A DNA stretch of 64,000 bases from Streptomyces sp. NBC_01689. Its GTDB lineage: Bacteria; Actinomycetota; Actinomycetes; Streptomycetales; Streptomycetaceae. Position numbers and translations under genes: made by a program. This document shows, one piece after another, positions 1 to 6,848 of this stretch. The first letter of the stretch is position 1. Each line of letters starts with the position of its first letter. Where the stretch lies: contig NZ_CP109592.1 of assembly GCF_036250675.1 (NCBI RefSeq), forward strand, positions 5,828,001 through 5,892,000. The letters are read 5' to 3'. The notes beneath the pieces were generated by a model. The model did no database searches. It was not told where the DNA came from and saw only the letters and a program-made list of their open reading frames with translations.

Positions 1-35
1 GTGTGGTCGCCCAGCCAGGACCAGTCGATGGTCAT
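1..35 (-). CDS. ABC transporter permease, N-terminal fragment (cut by window start)
   Basis: Only the first codons lie in the window. An ATG at 35-33 overlaps the stop codon of the upstream ATPase gene in an ATGA arrangement, and the visible translation reads MTIDWSWLGDHT before the edge. This start and the tight coupling to a ProV/OpuCA-like ATPase fit an osmoprotectant (OpuCB-like) permease. The substrate-binding protein and any second permease would lie further left, outside the window. Identity rests mainly on context. Confidence 0.55.
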   Translation of the reverse strand, partial: MTIDWSWLGDH

Positions 36-1072
36 ATGGCGACGCCCGCGGTGCCGTGGGCCCTGGCGGCGTGCTCGTGGATGTCGTCCCGGGAGGTGAC
101 GCCGGTCAGCGCGCCCTGCGCGTCGACACGTGCCACCAGGCCGGCCGGCGAGGCGATCGACTCGTTCAGGGCGGCGAGCAGGGAGTCGCCGTCGCGCAGC
201 GGCCGTACGGGGAAGGTGGTGTCGCCGGAGGCGGAGCGCCAGCTCAGCGGGTGGCGGTCCGCGTCGAGGGCGAGGGTCCAGGCGCCGCCCTCGGGGGCCG
301 GGCCCTGTGGCACGTCGGCGAGGTTCGCCAGCGAGAGGAGCTTCAGACCGCGCTCGGCGCCCAGGAAGTCGGCGACGAAGTCGTCCGCCGGGCGGGCGAG
401 CAGTTCGGCGGGGCTCGCGCACTGCACCAGATGTCCGCCGGTCCGGAAGATCGCGATCTGGTCGCCGAGCCGGACGGCCTCGTCGACGTCGTGCGTGACG
501 AAGACGATGGTCTTGTTCAACTCCTTCTGCAGCCGCAGCAGTTCGTCCTGTAGCTGGGTGCGCACCACCGGGTCGACCGCGCCGAAGGGTTCGTCCATGA
601 GCAGGACGGGCGGGTCGGCGGCGAGTGCGCGGGCCACGCCGACGCGCTGCTGCTGGCCGCCGGAGAGCTGGTGCGGGTAGCGCTTGCCGGCGTCGGCGGC
701 CAGACCGACCGTCTCCAGGAGCTCGGCCGCCCGGGCGCGGGCCTTCCGGCGGCCCCAGCCCAGCAGCAGCGGCACGGTCGCGATGTTGTCGAGCACCGTG
801 CGGTGCGGGAAGAGGCCGGACTGCTGGATGACGTAGCCGATGGAGCGGCGCAGTTCGGCGGCGTCCCGTTCCAGGACGTCCTTGCCCCCGACGCGGATGG
901 TGCCGGAGGTGGGATCGACCATCCGGTTGATCATCCTCAGGGTGGTGGTCTTACCGCAACCGGAGGATCCGACGAGGACGGTCACGCCGCCTTCCGGCAT
1001 TTCCAGAGAGAGGTCGTGGACTGCGGTGGTGCCGTTGGGGAAGCGCTTGTGGACCGTGTCGAACTGGATCAT
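32..1072 (-). CDS. Glycine betaine/choline-type ABC transporter ATP-binding protein
   Basis: This 346-residue cytoplasmic ATPase would energise uptake of a quaternary-amine osmoprotectant or a related compound. Walker A (GSSGCGKTT, Lys41), the signature LSGGQQQRVGVARAL, Walker B (VLLMDEPFGAVD) and the switch histidine (VTHD) are all present. The C-terminal third (from about residue 250) looks like a degenerate CBS region, as in OpuCA proteins. The ATG at 1072 is chosen over one 33 bases upstream because an AAGGGA ribosome site sits about seven bases before it and the protein then begins at the usual strand (MIQFDTVHKRF). It overlaps the downstream permease by four bases. The divergent neighbours are an ammonia-lyase-like gene and an RpiR regulator, so the real substrate may be linked to them (inference). 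Confidence 0.88.
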   Translation of the reverse strand: MIQFDTVHKRFPNGTTAVHDLSLEMPEGGVTVLVGSSGCGKTTTLRMINRMVDPTSGTIRVGGKDVLERDAAELRRSIGYVIQQSGLFPHRTVLDNIATVPLLLGWGRRKARARAAELLETVGLAADAGKRYPHQLSGGQQQRVGVARALAADPPVLLMDEPFGAVDPVVRTQLQDELLRLQKELNKTIVFVTHDVDEAVRLGDQIAIFRTGGHLVQCASPAELLARPADDFVADFLGAERGLKLLSLANLADVPQGPAPEGGAWTLALDADRHPLSWRSASGDTTFPVRPLRDGDSLLAALNESIASPAGLVARVDAQGALTGVTSRDDIHEHAARAHGTAGVAI

Positions 1073-1214
1073 GAGGTGTCCCTTGCCCGGTCTGCATATC
1101 GTCATGCAGAGTTCTCTGTATCTGAATAGGTTGTCAACGGTCCGGCGTTAATCGCTGGTTACTTGTGGCCGCCAGGCAAGATTCAATGTCGGGATTGAGG
1201 GGAGTTCGGGCTCT
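1073..1214. promoter_or_regulatory. Divergent promoter region with inverted repeat at 1091-1110
   Basis: This region separates the ABC operon (minus) from the HutH-like gene (plus). A perfect 7-bp inverted repeat, TCTGCAT - six bases - ATGCAGA, occupies 1091-1110, just upstream of the ATPase ribosome site. On the minus strand a consensus -35 hexamer TTGACA reads from 1134 to 1129, but no good -10 stands 17-18 bases on. The repeat is a candidate operator. The MurR/RpiR protein encoded at 2732-3592 is the obvious candidate ligand, but this is inference. Confidence 0.5.
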
Positions 1215-2735
1215 ATGTCGTCTCGGAATGTGGACACGTTCGGCGTCGTGGACGCACCGGTCACGGCCGGGCTCGTGGTCCTGGACGGGTGCGGCACCGG
1301 CGTCGCGGACATCGTCCGGCTCGCCGACGGCACCGCCCGCCCGGTCCCCGGCACCGAGGCGATGAAGCGCGTCGAAGCGTCCTGGGACGCCGCCCGGCAG
1401 ATCGCGGCGACCGGCAGGGTCTACGGCCGCTCCACCGGCGTCGGCGCCAACCGGAACGAGGACGTGCCGACCGAGGCCGCCGCCGAGCACGGCCTGCGGC
1501 TGCTGCGCAGCCACGCCGGGGCGATCGGCGAGGAGCTCCCCGCCCGGCAGGTACGGGCCATGCTCGCCGTCCGCGCCAACCAGTTGCTGGCGGGCGGGGC
1601 GGGGCTGCGGCCCACCGTCGTCACCGCGCTGTGCGAGGCGCTGGAGACCGGGGCGTACCCCGTCGTGAACGAGTTCGGATCGGTCGGCACCGGAGACATC
1701 GCGGCGCTGGCCCAGCTCGGACTGGCCCTCGTGGGCGAGCACCGGTGGAGGGGAACCGACGCCCCGAAGCCGCAGCCCCTCGACAACAACGACGCCCTCG
1801 CGCTGATCAGCAGCAACGCGCTCACCCTCGGCCAGTCCGCCCTCGCCCTGCACGAGCTGCGCGGACTGATCGCGGCCACCCAGGTCGTCGCAGCGCTGTC
1901 ACTGGTGGCCGTGGACGGTTCGTACGAGGCGTACGCCGCCCCCGTGCACGCCGCGCGACCGCACCGGGGCTCCGGCGAGGTCGCCCGGCGGATGCGGGAA
2001 CTGATCGGCGCCGCCGACCGGCCCACCCCGCCGCTCGGACGCATCCAGGACCCGTACGGCTTCCGGTGCCTCCCGCAGATCCACGGGCCCGCGCACGACG
2101 CCGCGGACGCGCTCGACGAGGTCCTCGGGGTCGAGATCAACGCGGCCGCCGAGAACCCCCTGATCTCCGCCGAGGACATGGCCGCCTATCACCACGGCGG
2201 CTTCTACCAGGCCCAACTCGCGCTCGCCCTGGACCACTTCAGGCTGGCCGTCACCCAGGTGGCCCGCCTGTCCACCTCACGGCTCTCCACCCTCAACGAA
2301 CCCGCCTACACCCGGCTGCGCCCCTTCCTCGCCGACCCCGAACCCGCGTCCTCCGGTGTGATGATCCTGGAGTACGCCGCCGGTGCGGCCCTCGGTGACC
2401 TGCGGGCCTTCTCCGCACCCGCCTCGCTCGGGCACGCTGTACTCTCCCGGGGCGTCGAGGAACAGGCGAGTTTCGCCTCGCTCGCCGCACGGCAGACACT
2501 GCGGGCGTGCGGTGCCTACCGTCTCGTCGTCGGCTGTGAACTGGTCGCCGCCGTAAGGGCGCTGCGCCAGCGCGACCTGCGGCCCGACCCGGAGCTGCCG
2601 GTCGGACGGGCGCTGGAACTGGCCGAGTCGGTGCTCGGGCCCGACCAGGCCGACCGGCCGCTCACCGACGACGTGACGGCGGCCGCCGCGCTGCTCGACC
2701 GGTTCACGGACATCTGGAGGGGGAGCGGATCATGA
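1215..2735 (+). CDS. HAL/PAL-family ammonia-lyase-like protein lacking the MIO triad
   Basis: The 506-residue protein is clearly of the histidine/phenylalanine ammonia-lyase family. It has the tyrosine loop (VYGRSTGVG), the RSH motif, a QxHGP stretch, ENPLIS and a C-terminal helix region (SRGVEEQASFASLAARQ). Known family members cyclise an Ala-Ser-Gly inside GSVGASGDL to form the MIO cofactor. Here residues 155-162 read GSVGTGDI, so the triad is absent and the loop is one residue shorter. Usual deamination of histidine is therefore doubtful. The start ATG at 1215 follows a GGGGAG site by about ten bases. The gene is coupled to the RpiR regulator by an ATGA overlap. A canonical hutH is not in the window. 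It could be a lyase/mutase variant or a non-catalytic homologue. Confidence 0.8.
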   Translation: MSSRNVDTFGVVDAPVTAGLVVLDGCGTGVADIVRLADGTARPVPGTEAMKRVEASWDAARQIAATGRVYGRSTGVGANRNEDVPTEAAAEHGLRLLRSHAGAIGEELPARQVRAMLAVRANQLLAGGAGLRPTVVTALCEALETGAYPVVNEFGSVGTGDIAALAQLGLALVGEHRWRGTDAPKPQPLDNNDALALISSNALTLGQSALALHELRGLIAATQVVAALSLVAVDGSYEAYAAPVHAARPHRGSGEVARRMRELIGAADRPTPPLGRIQDPYGFRCLPQIHGPAHDAADALDEVLGVEINAAAENPLISAEDMAAYHHGGFYQAQLALALDHFRLAVTQVARLSTSRLSTLNEPAYTRLRPFLADPEPASSGVMILEYAAGAALGDLRAFSAPASLGHAVLSRGVEEQASFASLAARQTLRACGAYRLVVGCELVAAVRALRQRDLRPDPELPVGRALELAESVLGPDQADRPLTDDVTAAAALLDRFTDIWRGSGS

Positions 2736-3592
2736 GCGTGGACAGGGACACGAGTGTGACGGACAGCCCGGCCGGGCGCCTTCAGGCGCTCTTCGAGGGG
2801 CACCGGCTGACACCGACCCAACGGCGCATCGCGCACAGCATGGTGCGGCGCGCGGCCGACGTGCCCTTCCTGTCGAGCGTCGAACTCGCCGAACTCGCGG
2901 GCGTCAGCCAGCCGTCGGTGACGCGCTTCGCGGTCGCGCTCGGCTTCGACGGCTACCCGGCACTGCGCCGGCACCTGCGGGAGGTCGCCCCCGCCGAACG
3001 GTCGGCCGCCCCGGGCTCGTACAACGAGTACCAGCAGGCCGTCGAGGCGGAGATCGAGAACCTGAAGCACCTCGCCGCGGTGCTCGCCGACCCGCGTCCG
3101 GTGCAGCGGGCGGGGCGGCTGCTGGCGGCCTCCCGCCCGCTCCAGGTGCTCGGGCTGCGGGCCGCGGCATCCCAGGCGTACGGCTTCGCGTACTTCGCCG
3201 CCAAGGTCCACCCCGACGTGCGGCTGCTGCACGAGGGCGGCACCATGCTGCACGACCGCGTCGACGCGGCCGTGCGCGCCGGGGCGACCGCCCTGCTCTG
3301 TTTCGCGCTGCCCCGCCACCCGCGCGAGGTCGTGGACTCCCTCGGCTACGCGAAGGAGGCGGGTCTGACGGTCGTCACGGTCGCGGACTCCGCCTTCGCG
3401 CCGGTGGCCAAGGTGTCGGACCTGCTGCTGCCCGCCGCCGTCGGCACCGGTCTCGCCTTCGACACGGCCTGTGCCCCCATGCTGCTCGGGCGGGTCCTGC
3501 TGGAGGCGATGTGCGACGACCTGCCGGACGCCCAGGCGCGGCTGGAGGAGTTCGACACCCGGGCTTCGGCCCGGGGGCTGTTCGTCGAGTAG
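2732..3592 (+). CDS. MurR/RpiR-family transcriptional regulator (HTH + SIS)
   Basis: A 286-residue DNA-binding regulator. Residues about 15-85 form the HTH_6 domain (TPTQRRIAHSMVRRAADVP, then LAELAGVSQPSVTRFAVALG). Residues about 125-265 form a SIS domain that in this family binds a phosphosugar or related effector. The ATG at 2732 overlaps the TGA of the ammonia-lyase-like gene, so the two are translated together and probably serve one pathway. It is a likely regulator of the divergent ABC transporter through the inverted repeat at 1091-1110 (inference). No effector can be named from sequence. Confidence 0.88.
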   Translation: MSVDRDTSVTDSPAGRLQALFEGHRLTPTQRRIAHSMVRRAADVPFLSSVELAELAGVSQPSVTRFAVALGFDGYPALRRHLREVAPAERSAAPGSYNEYQQAVEAEIENLKHLAAVLADPRPVQRAGRLLAASRPLQVLGLRAAASQAYGFAYFAAKVHPDVRLLHEGGTMLHDRVDAAVRAGATALLCFALPRHPREVVDSLGYAKEAGLTVVTVADSAFAPVAKVSDLLLPAAVGTGLAFDTACAPMLLGRVLLEAMCDDLPDAQARLEEFDTRASARGLFVE

Positions 3593-3730
3593 CCGTCGAA
3601 CGGGTCCCGTGGTCGCGCCGGGGCGGCCGTCGCGCCGGGCCCGCCTCCCGGGAGCGGTCCGTCTGCGGACGCGTCCGCGCGTCTCCGACGGAGGGCGATT
3701 GCGCCGGGCGGTGCGGGGGTTCGGGGTGCG

Positions 3731-3750
3731 CGGCCCCCCCCCGGGGGCCG
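3731..3750 (+). terminator. Hairpin after the RpiR gene
   Basis: CGGCCCCC and GGGGGCCG form an 8-bp stem around a four-C loop, 138 bases past the regulator stop. There is no T-run, which is usual for Streptomyces terminators. It is the only strong stem I found between the regulator and the next plus-strand gene. Confidence 0.45.
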
Positions 3751-3844
3751 AAGGCGGGCGGCCGCGCTTCTCAGACTCGTCTCACCTTCGCTCGCTAGCG
3801 TGCCCGCGCGAAGACGCGGACGGCGGACGAAAGGGAGGCGGAAG

Positions 3845-4414
3845 GTGGCGCACGGAGGGCAGGGACTGGCTCGGGTGGCCGTCGTCGTGAGGGCCGGGGC
3901 GGCGCCGCTGTGGTGGTGCGGAGTGTTCGCGGCCGGCATCGGTGTGCTGGTGCCGGGCCTGACCGGGCGTCGTATCGGCGTCCTGGCCGGCGCCGCGCTG
4001 TTCGTCCTGGCCGCCGCCGCTGCCGCCCGCGCCCGCAGGAAGCGGTATGCCGCGCTGGTCCGCTCCGCGGCCCGGGCGGGCAAGCACGACGTGCTGCAGG
4101 ACCGGGCCGTGACGATACGCAACTGGCGGCGCGGCCACCGCTGGTGGCTGCTGCTCGCCTTCGTGGCCGCGCTGGGCAGCTCCTTCGCCGTGCCCGCCGC
4201 CGGCGGCATGCTGGTGGCCGGCGTGGGAGTGGGACTGCGGCTGAAGGCCGGCTGGCTCGGGCGCCGCGAACAGGCCGAGGAGGCGCTGATCTGGGTACGG
4301 GTCGACTGGCTCGGCCGGGGCTCCGGCGCCCCCGCGGGCAAGTCGGTCAAGGCCTGCCGGGCCACCGGAGTGGCGGCCGGCGACGCCGCGCCCGGAGGAA
4401 CGCGACGTCGCTGA
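3845..4414 (+). CDS. Small integral membrane protein, unknown function
   Basis: A 189-residue protein from a GTG at 3845, which is preceded by GGAGG at a workable distance; an upstream in-frame ATG at 3800 has no such site. Two hydrophobic segments lie near residues 17-60, and a further long one near 97-130 is flanked by arginines. The C-terminal 55 residues are hydrophilic. I do not recognise a named domain. It stands alone, converging on the Roadblock operon. Coding bias is normal for the window, so it is probably a real, actinomycete-specific gene. Confidence 0.65.
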   Translation: MAHGGQGLARVAVVVRAGAAPLWWCGVFAAGIGVLVPGLTGRRIGVLAGAALFVLAAAAAARARRKRYAALVRSAARAGKHDVLQDRAVTIRNWRRGHRWWLLLAFVAALGSSFAVPAAGGMLVAGVGVGLRLKAGWLGRREQAEEALIWVRVDWLGRGSGAPAGKSVKACRATGVAAGDAAPGGTRRR

Positions 4415-4434
4415 CCGGTGACCGGCCCGGCCGG

Positions 4435-4809
4435 TTACACCTCGAGGTCCGCCTCGATCCTCTTCAGCTGGTGCCTGGCCATCGCCAGGTTGGCCCGCTT
4501 CGCGTCGAGCACCAGGTAGAGGAACAGCCCGTTGCCGCCACGTCCCTTCATCAGCCGGATCAGGTGGTACTGGTCGGAGAGCGTGATCAGGATGTCCTCG
4601 ATCTCGCCCTTCAGGCCGAGGTGCTCCATGGTGCGCAGCTTGGCGCGGACGACGTCGGTGTTGCCCGCCGCCGCGACGGTGAGGTCGAAGCCCTTGCTGC
4701 CGCCGATCGTGCCCAGCGCCATGCCGCTGGTGTAGTCGACGAGAGCCGCTCCGGTCGCGCCCTCGATGGACGCCAGCGCCTCTTTCAGTGCGGTTTCGGT
4801 GTTCGTCAT
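4435..4809 (-). CDS. Roadblock/LC7-domain protein
   Basis: A compact 124-residue Roadblock/LC7-like protein, the last gene of a four-gene minus-strand operon. The fold is suggested by an N-terminal helix, the strand pair around GAALVDYTSGMALG, a helix rich in Asn/Asp/Arg, and two C-terminal strands (LITLSDQYHLIRLM and LFLYLVLD). The ATG at 4809 has GGGAG eight bases upstream. It closely resembles the product of 6209-6607 in the paired DWTSG/DYTSG and YHLLRF/YHLIRL motifs, so the two are paralogues. Roadblock proteins act as dimeric regulators of small GTPases such as MglA or the conservon CvnD GTPases, but no GTPase gene is adjacent here. Confidence 0.75.
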   Translation of the reverse strand: MTNTETALKEALASIEGATGAALVDYTSGMALGTIGGSKGFDLTVAAAGNTDVVRAKLRTMEHLGLKGEIEDILITLSDQYHLIRLMKGRGGNGLFLYLVLDAKRANLAMARHQLKRIEADLEV

Positions 4810-4825
4810 GGTGTGGTTCTCCCTC

Positions 4826-5335
4826 TCAGCTTTCCGATGTGCGTGGGGTGTTGGGTGTAGGAGCGGTCGGTGTACGGGGCGCGGCGCGCGTCGGACGCGG
4901 GCGGGTGGGGAGCGGAGCGGTCCGCGTGGGGGCCCTCGCCGGGTGGACCGGCTCGCCGCGCGCCGTCGCGGCCTCCACGAGTTCGCCGATCCGGGAGCCG
5001 GAGCGCCGGCCCTCCAGATGCAGCCGGCCGACGTTGACCCGGTCCTGGGCCAGCAGGGTCAGGACGGCGGAGCTGCCCGCCGCGTACGTCGCCACATAGC
5101 CCTGGACGCCGCGCACCAGCAGTTCGCGGAAGTCGCCCTGCCCGGTGGCGTCCGCCATCCGCATGGCGACCCCCAGCGCGGCCGCGGTGAGCGCGGCCAC
5201 ACCCTCGGGTTCCACTCCGGGTGTGTCGTGGGCGAGCACGAGACCGTCGACGCTGGCCGCCAGAGCACCGGTCAGTTGGGGCACGCGGGCCCTCAACCGG
5301 TGCAGTTCGTCGAGGACTTCGGGTTCCGCCGCCAT
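4826..5335 (-). CDS. Roadblock/LC7-domain protein with Pro/Thr-rich tail
   Basis: This 169-residue protein has the conservon CvnB type of Roadblock domain at residues about 5-105 (LHRLRARVPQLTGALAASVD, later [18 protein letters not shown]). A 35-residue tail rich in Pro, Thr and Arg follows and is probably disordered. The ATG at 5335 has AGGAG seven bases upstream and is preferred over a GTG at 5377 that would add 14 residues. It lies 16 bases from the downstream Roadblock gene and is part of the same operon. In conservons CvnB works with a sensor kinase, a DUF742 protein and a GTPase; none of these is present here. Confidence 0.78.
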   Translation of the reverse strand: MAAEPEVLDELHRLRARVPQLTGALAASVDGLVLAHDTPGVEPEGVAALTAAALGVAMRMADATGQGDFRELLVRGVQGYVATYAAGSSAVLTLLAQDRVNVGRLHLEGRRSGSRIGELVEAATARGEPVHPARAPTRTAPLPTRPRPTRAAPRTPTAPTPNTPRTSES

Positions 5336-5399
5336 CAGCAGTCTCCTCTCGGCACGCTGTCGCAGCGCGCGGATCACAGGGCCTCCCGTCGTTCCGGGG

Positions 5400-6212
5400 T
5401 CACAGCGCCTCCAGCGCGTCTCGCAGCCGGCGCAGCAGGGCGACGTCGGGATCGGCGGAGGACTGGGTGAGCACAGTGGGCACCGGGGCCCGTTCCGGCG
5501 GGGTCGCCGCCGTCACGACCCCGGCGGCGGCCAGCCGGCGGACGTCGACCAGGGTGTGGAAGGCCGGCCGTCCCAGGGCGAGCGAGATGTCCGAGGCCGT
5601 GCGCAGACCGTCCACCCGGCCGAGGACGGCCCACTGCCGGAGCGGGACCGACGGCTCGCAGGAGCGCCGGGAGCGCACCAGCGGGGCGGTGTCCGTCGCG
5701 GCCTCGGGCCAGACGCGGTGCAGCAGCTCACGCCGGCGCACCGTCTCGCGTTCCAGGGCGGCCACCGGTACGGGACGTACCGGACCGAGCCAGTGCGCGG
5801 CCCCGTACCGGAACCGGGCCGGGGTGCTGCTCGGCCCCAGCACGAAGTAGGCCGCGTCGTACAGCGCCCCGAGGTGGCACAGTTCGAGCGCGCCCTCGGC
5901 GATCCGGCCGCGTTCCACCAGGAACCGGCCGACCCGGCGTCGCGCGCCGGCCTCGGCGACCGCCTCCCGCCAGGCCTCCGCCGCCACCACTCCGCGTGCG
6001 GTGAGCAGCACGTCGAGCGAGGGCGTGGCGGGGCTCTCGGCGTGCACGACGTCTCCGTCGCAGAGGTAGAGCACCCCGCGCTCGCGCACCAGCACGCCGG
6101 TGGCGCGCTCGGCGGCCAGGCGACTGAGCATCGGCGAGACGCCGTTGACGGAGCCCGTCTCCTTGTCGCGCACCGGAAGGTCGAGCGGAGGCGGCGTTCT
6201 GACCGTGGTCAT
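5400..6212 (-). CDS. DUF4388-like regulatory protein
   Basis: A 270-residue cytoplasmic protein. Residues about 28-115 have the pattern of DUF4388/PATAN domains: a GVLVRERGVLYLCDGDVVHA hairpin followed by helices around LLTARGVV. The middle and C-terminal parts carry a second globular region with LGRVDGLRTASDISLALG, a winged-helix-like stretch. The start overlaps the stop of the upstream Roadblock gene (ATGA at 6212-6209), so the two are coupled. DUF4388 domains are often found in two-component and GTPase-linked signalling. The assignment is by pattern and should be treated as tentative. Confidence 0.55.
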   Translation of the reverse strand: MTTVRTPPPLDLPVRDKETGSVNGVSPMLSRLAAERATGVLVRERGVLYLCDGDVVHAESPATPSLDVLLTARGVVAAEAWREAVAEAGARRRVGRFLVERGRIAEGALELCHLGALYDAAYFVLGPSSTPARFRYGAAHWLGPVRPVPVAALERETVRRRELLHRVWPEAATDTAPLVRSRRSCEPSVPLRQWAVLGRVDGLRTASDISLALGRPAFHTLVDVRRLAAAGVVTAATPPERAPVPTVLTQSSADPDVALLRRLRDALEAL

Positions 6213-6607
6213 CCCAGCACCAGCCGTCCCGCCATCTCGCCCAGCCTGATCCTGGCCAGGGCCAGATTGCCGTCCGTCCGGTCCAGCCAGAGGTGCAGGA
6301 AGACGCTGCTGTCGAAGGTGGTCCTGACGAACCGCAGCAGGTGGTAGCTGTCGCGGTTGCTGACGATCAGGTCCTCGACCGGTGTCTCCTGCTCGGACCA
6401 GTCGGAACCGTCGGCCGGGGCGAACGCCTTGTGCTCGGCTGCGAGCCGCGCGAGCTCGGCGGCCTCGGCCGCGGTCGTCTCGTGGTCACCGCCCGGCGCG
6501 TCCCCGACCGTGCCCAGGGCCAGCCCGCTGGTCCAGTCGACCACCGCCGCACCCCGGGCACCGGGCAGTCGCATGGCTTCCAGTAGGCACTCGTCGATTC
6601 CGGGCAC
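6209..6607 (-). CDS. Roadblock/LC7-domain protein, first gene of the operon
   Basis: A 132-residue Roadblock/LC7-like protein that opens the operon. Its GTG at 6607 follows GGAGGGG by seven bases. Motifs AAVVDWTSGLALG, YHLLRFVRTTFDSSVFLHLW and a C-terminal helix match the product of 4435-4809. An insertion of about 25 residues around residue 60 separates the first hairpin from the second half. The promoter should lie in 6608-6700. It is probably a subunit of the same signalling assembly as the next three genes. Confidence 0.72.
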   Translation of the reverse strand: MPGIDECLLEAMRLPGARGAAVVDWTSGLALGTVGDAPGGDHETTAAEAAELARLAAEHKAFAPADGSDWSEQETPVEDLIVSNRDSYHLLRFVRTTFDSSVFLHLWLDRTDGNLALARIRLGEMAGRLVLG

Positions 6608-6848
6608 CGTTTATCCCCTCCCGCCAAAGGGTTCGGCCGAGTGACGACGAAGTTACGCAACGTGTGCGTGGCGAGTGATGGAAATGGCATTTTCCTGTGG
6701 AACATGCCCGGTGGTGACTAAGCTCGGTCGACTGACCACATTTTCCGGTGGAGCGGGGGTCGTTCGAAACGCCCGCCGGGGGGCGCCCGCGAGCCCGCCA
6801 GGGCGTGCGGCCGGCCCCCGCGCGCTGTTCGCCGCCCGGCGGCCGGGG

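Noticed and set aside
1215..2735. Annotation as the functional hutH of the pathway
   Set aside because: The MIO triad is missing, and the gene is coupled to an RpiR regulator, not to hutU-hutI.
6608..6848. Possible short gene between the Roadblock operon and the PLP decarboxylase
   Set aside because: Plus-strand frames lack a ribosome site and run into the decarboxylase shadow. The region is better seen as the Roadblock promoter plus the decarboxylase trailer.
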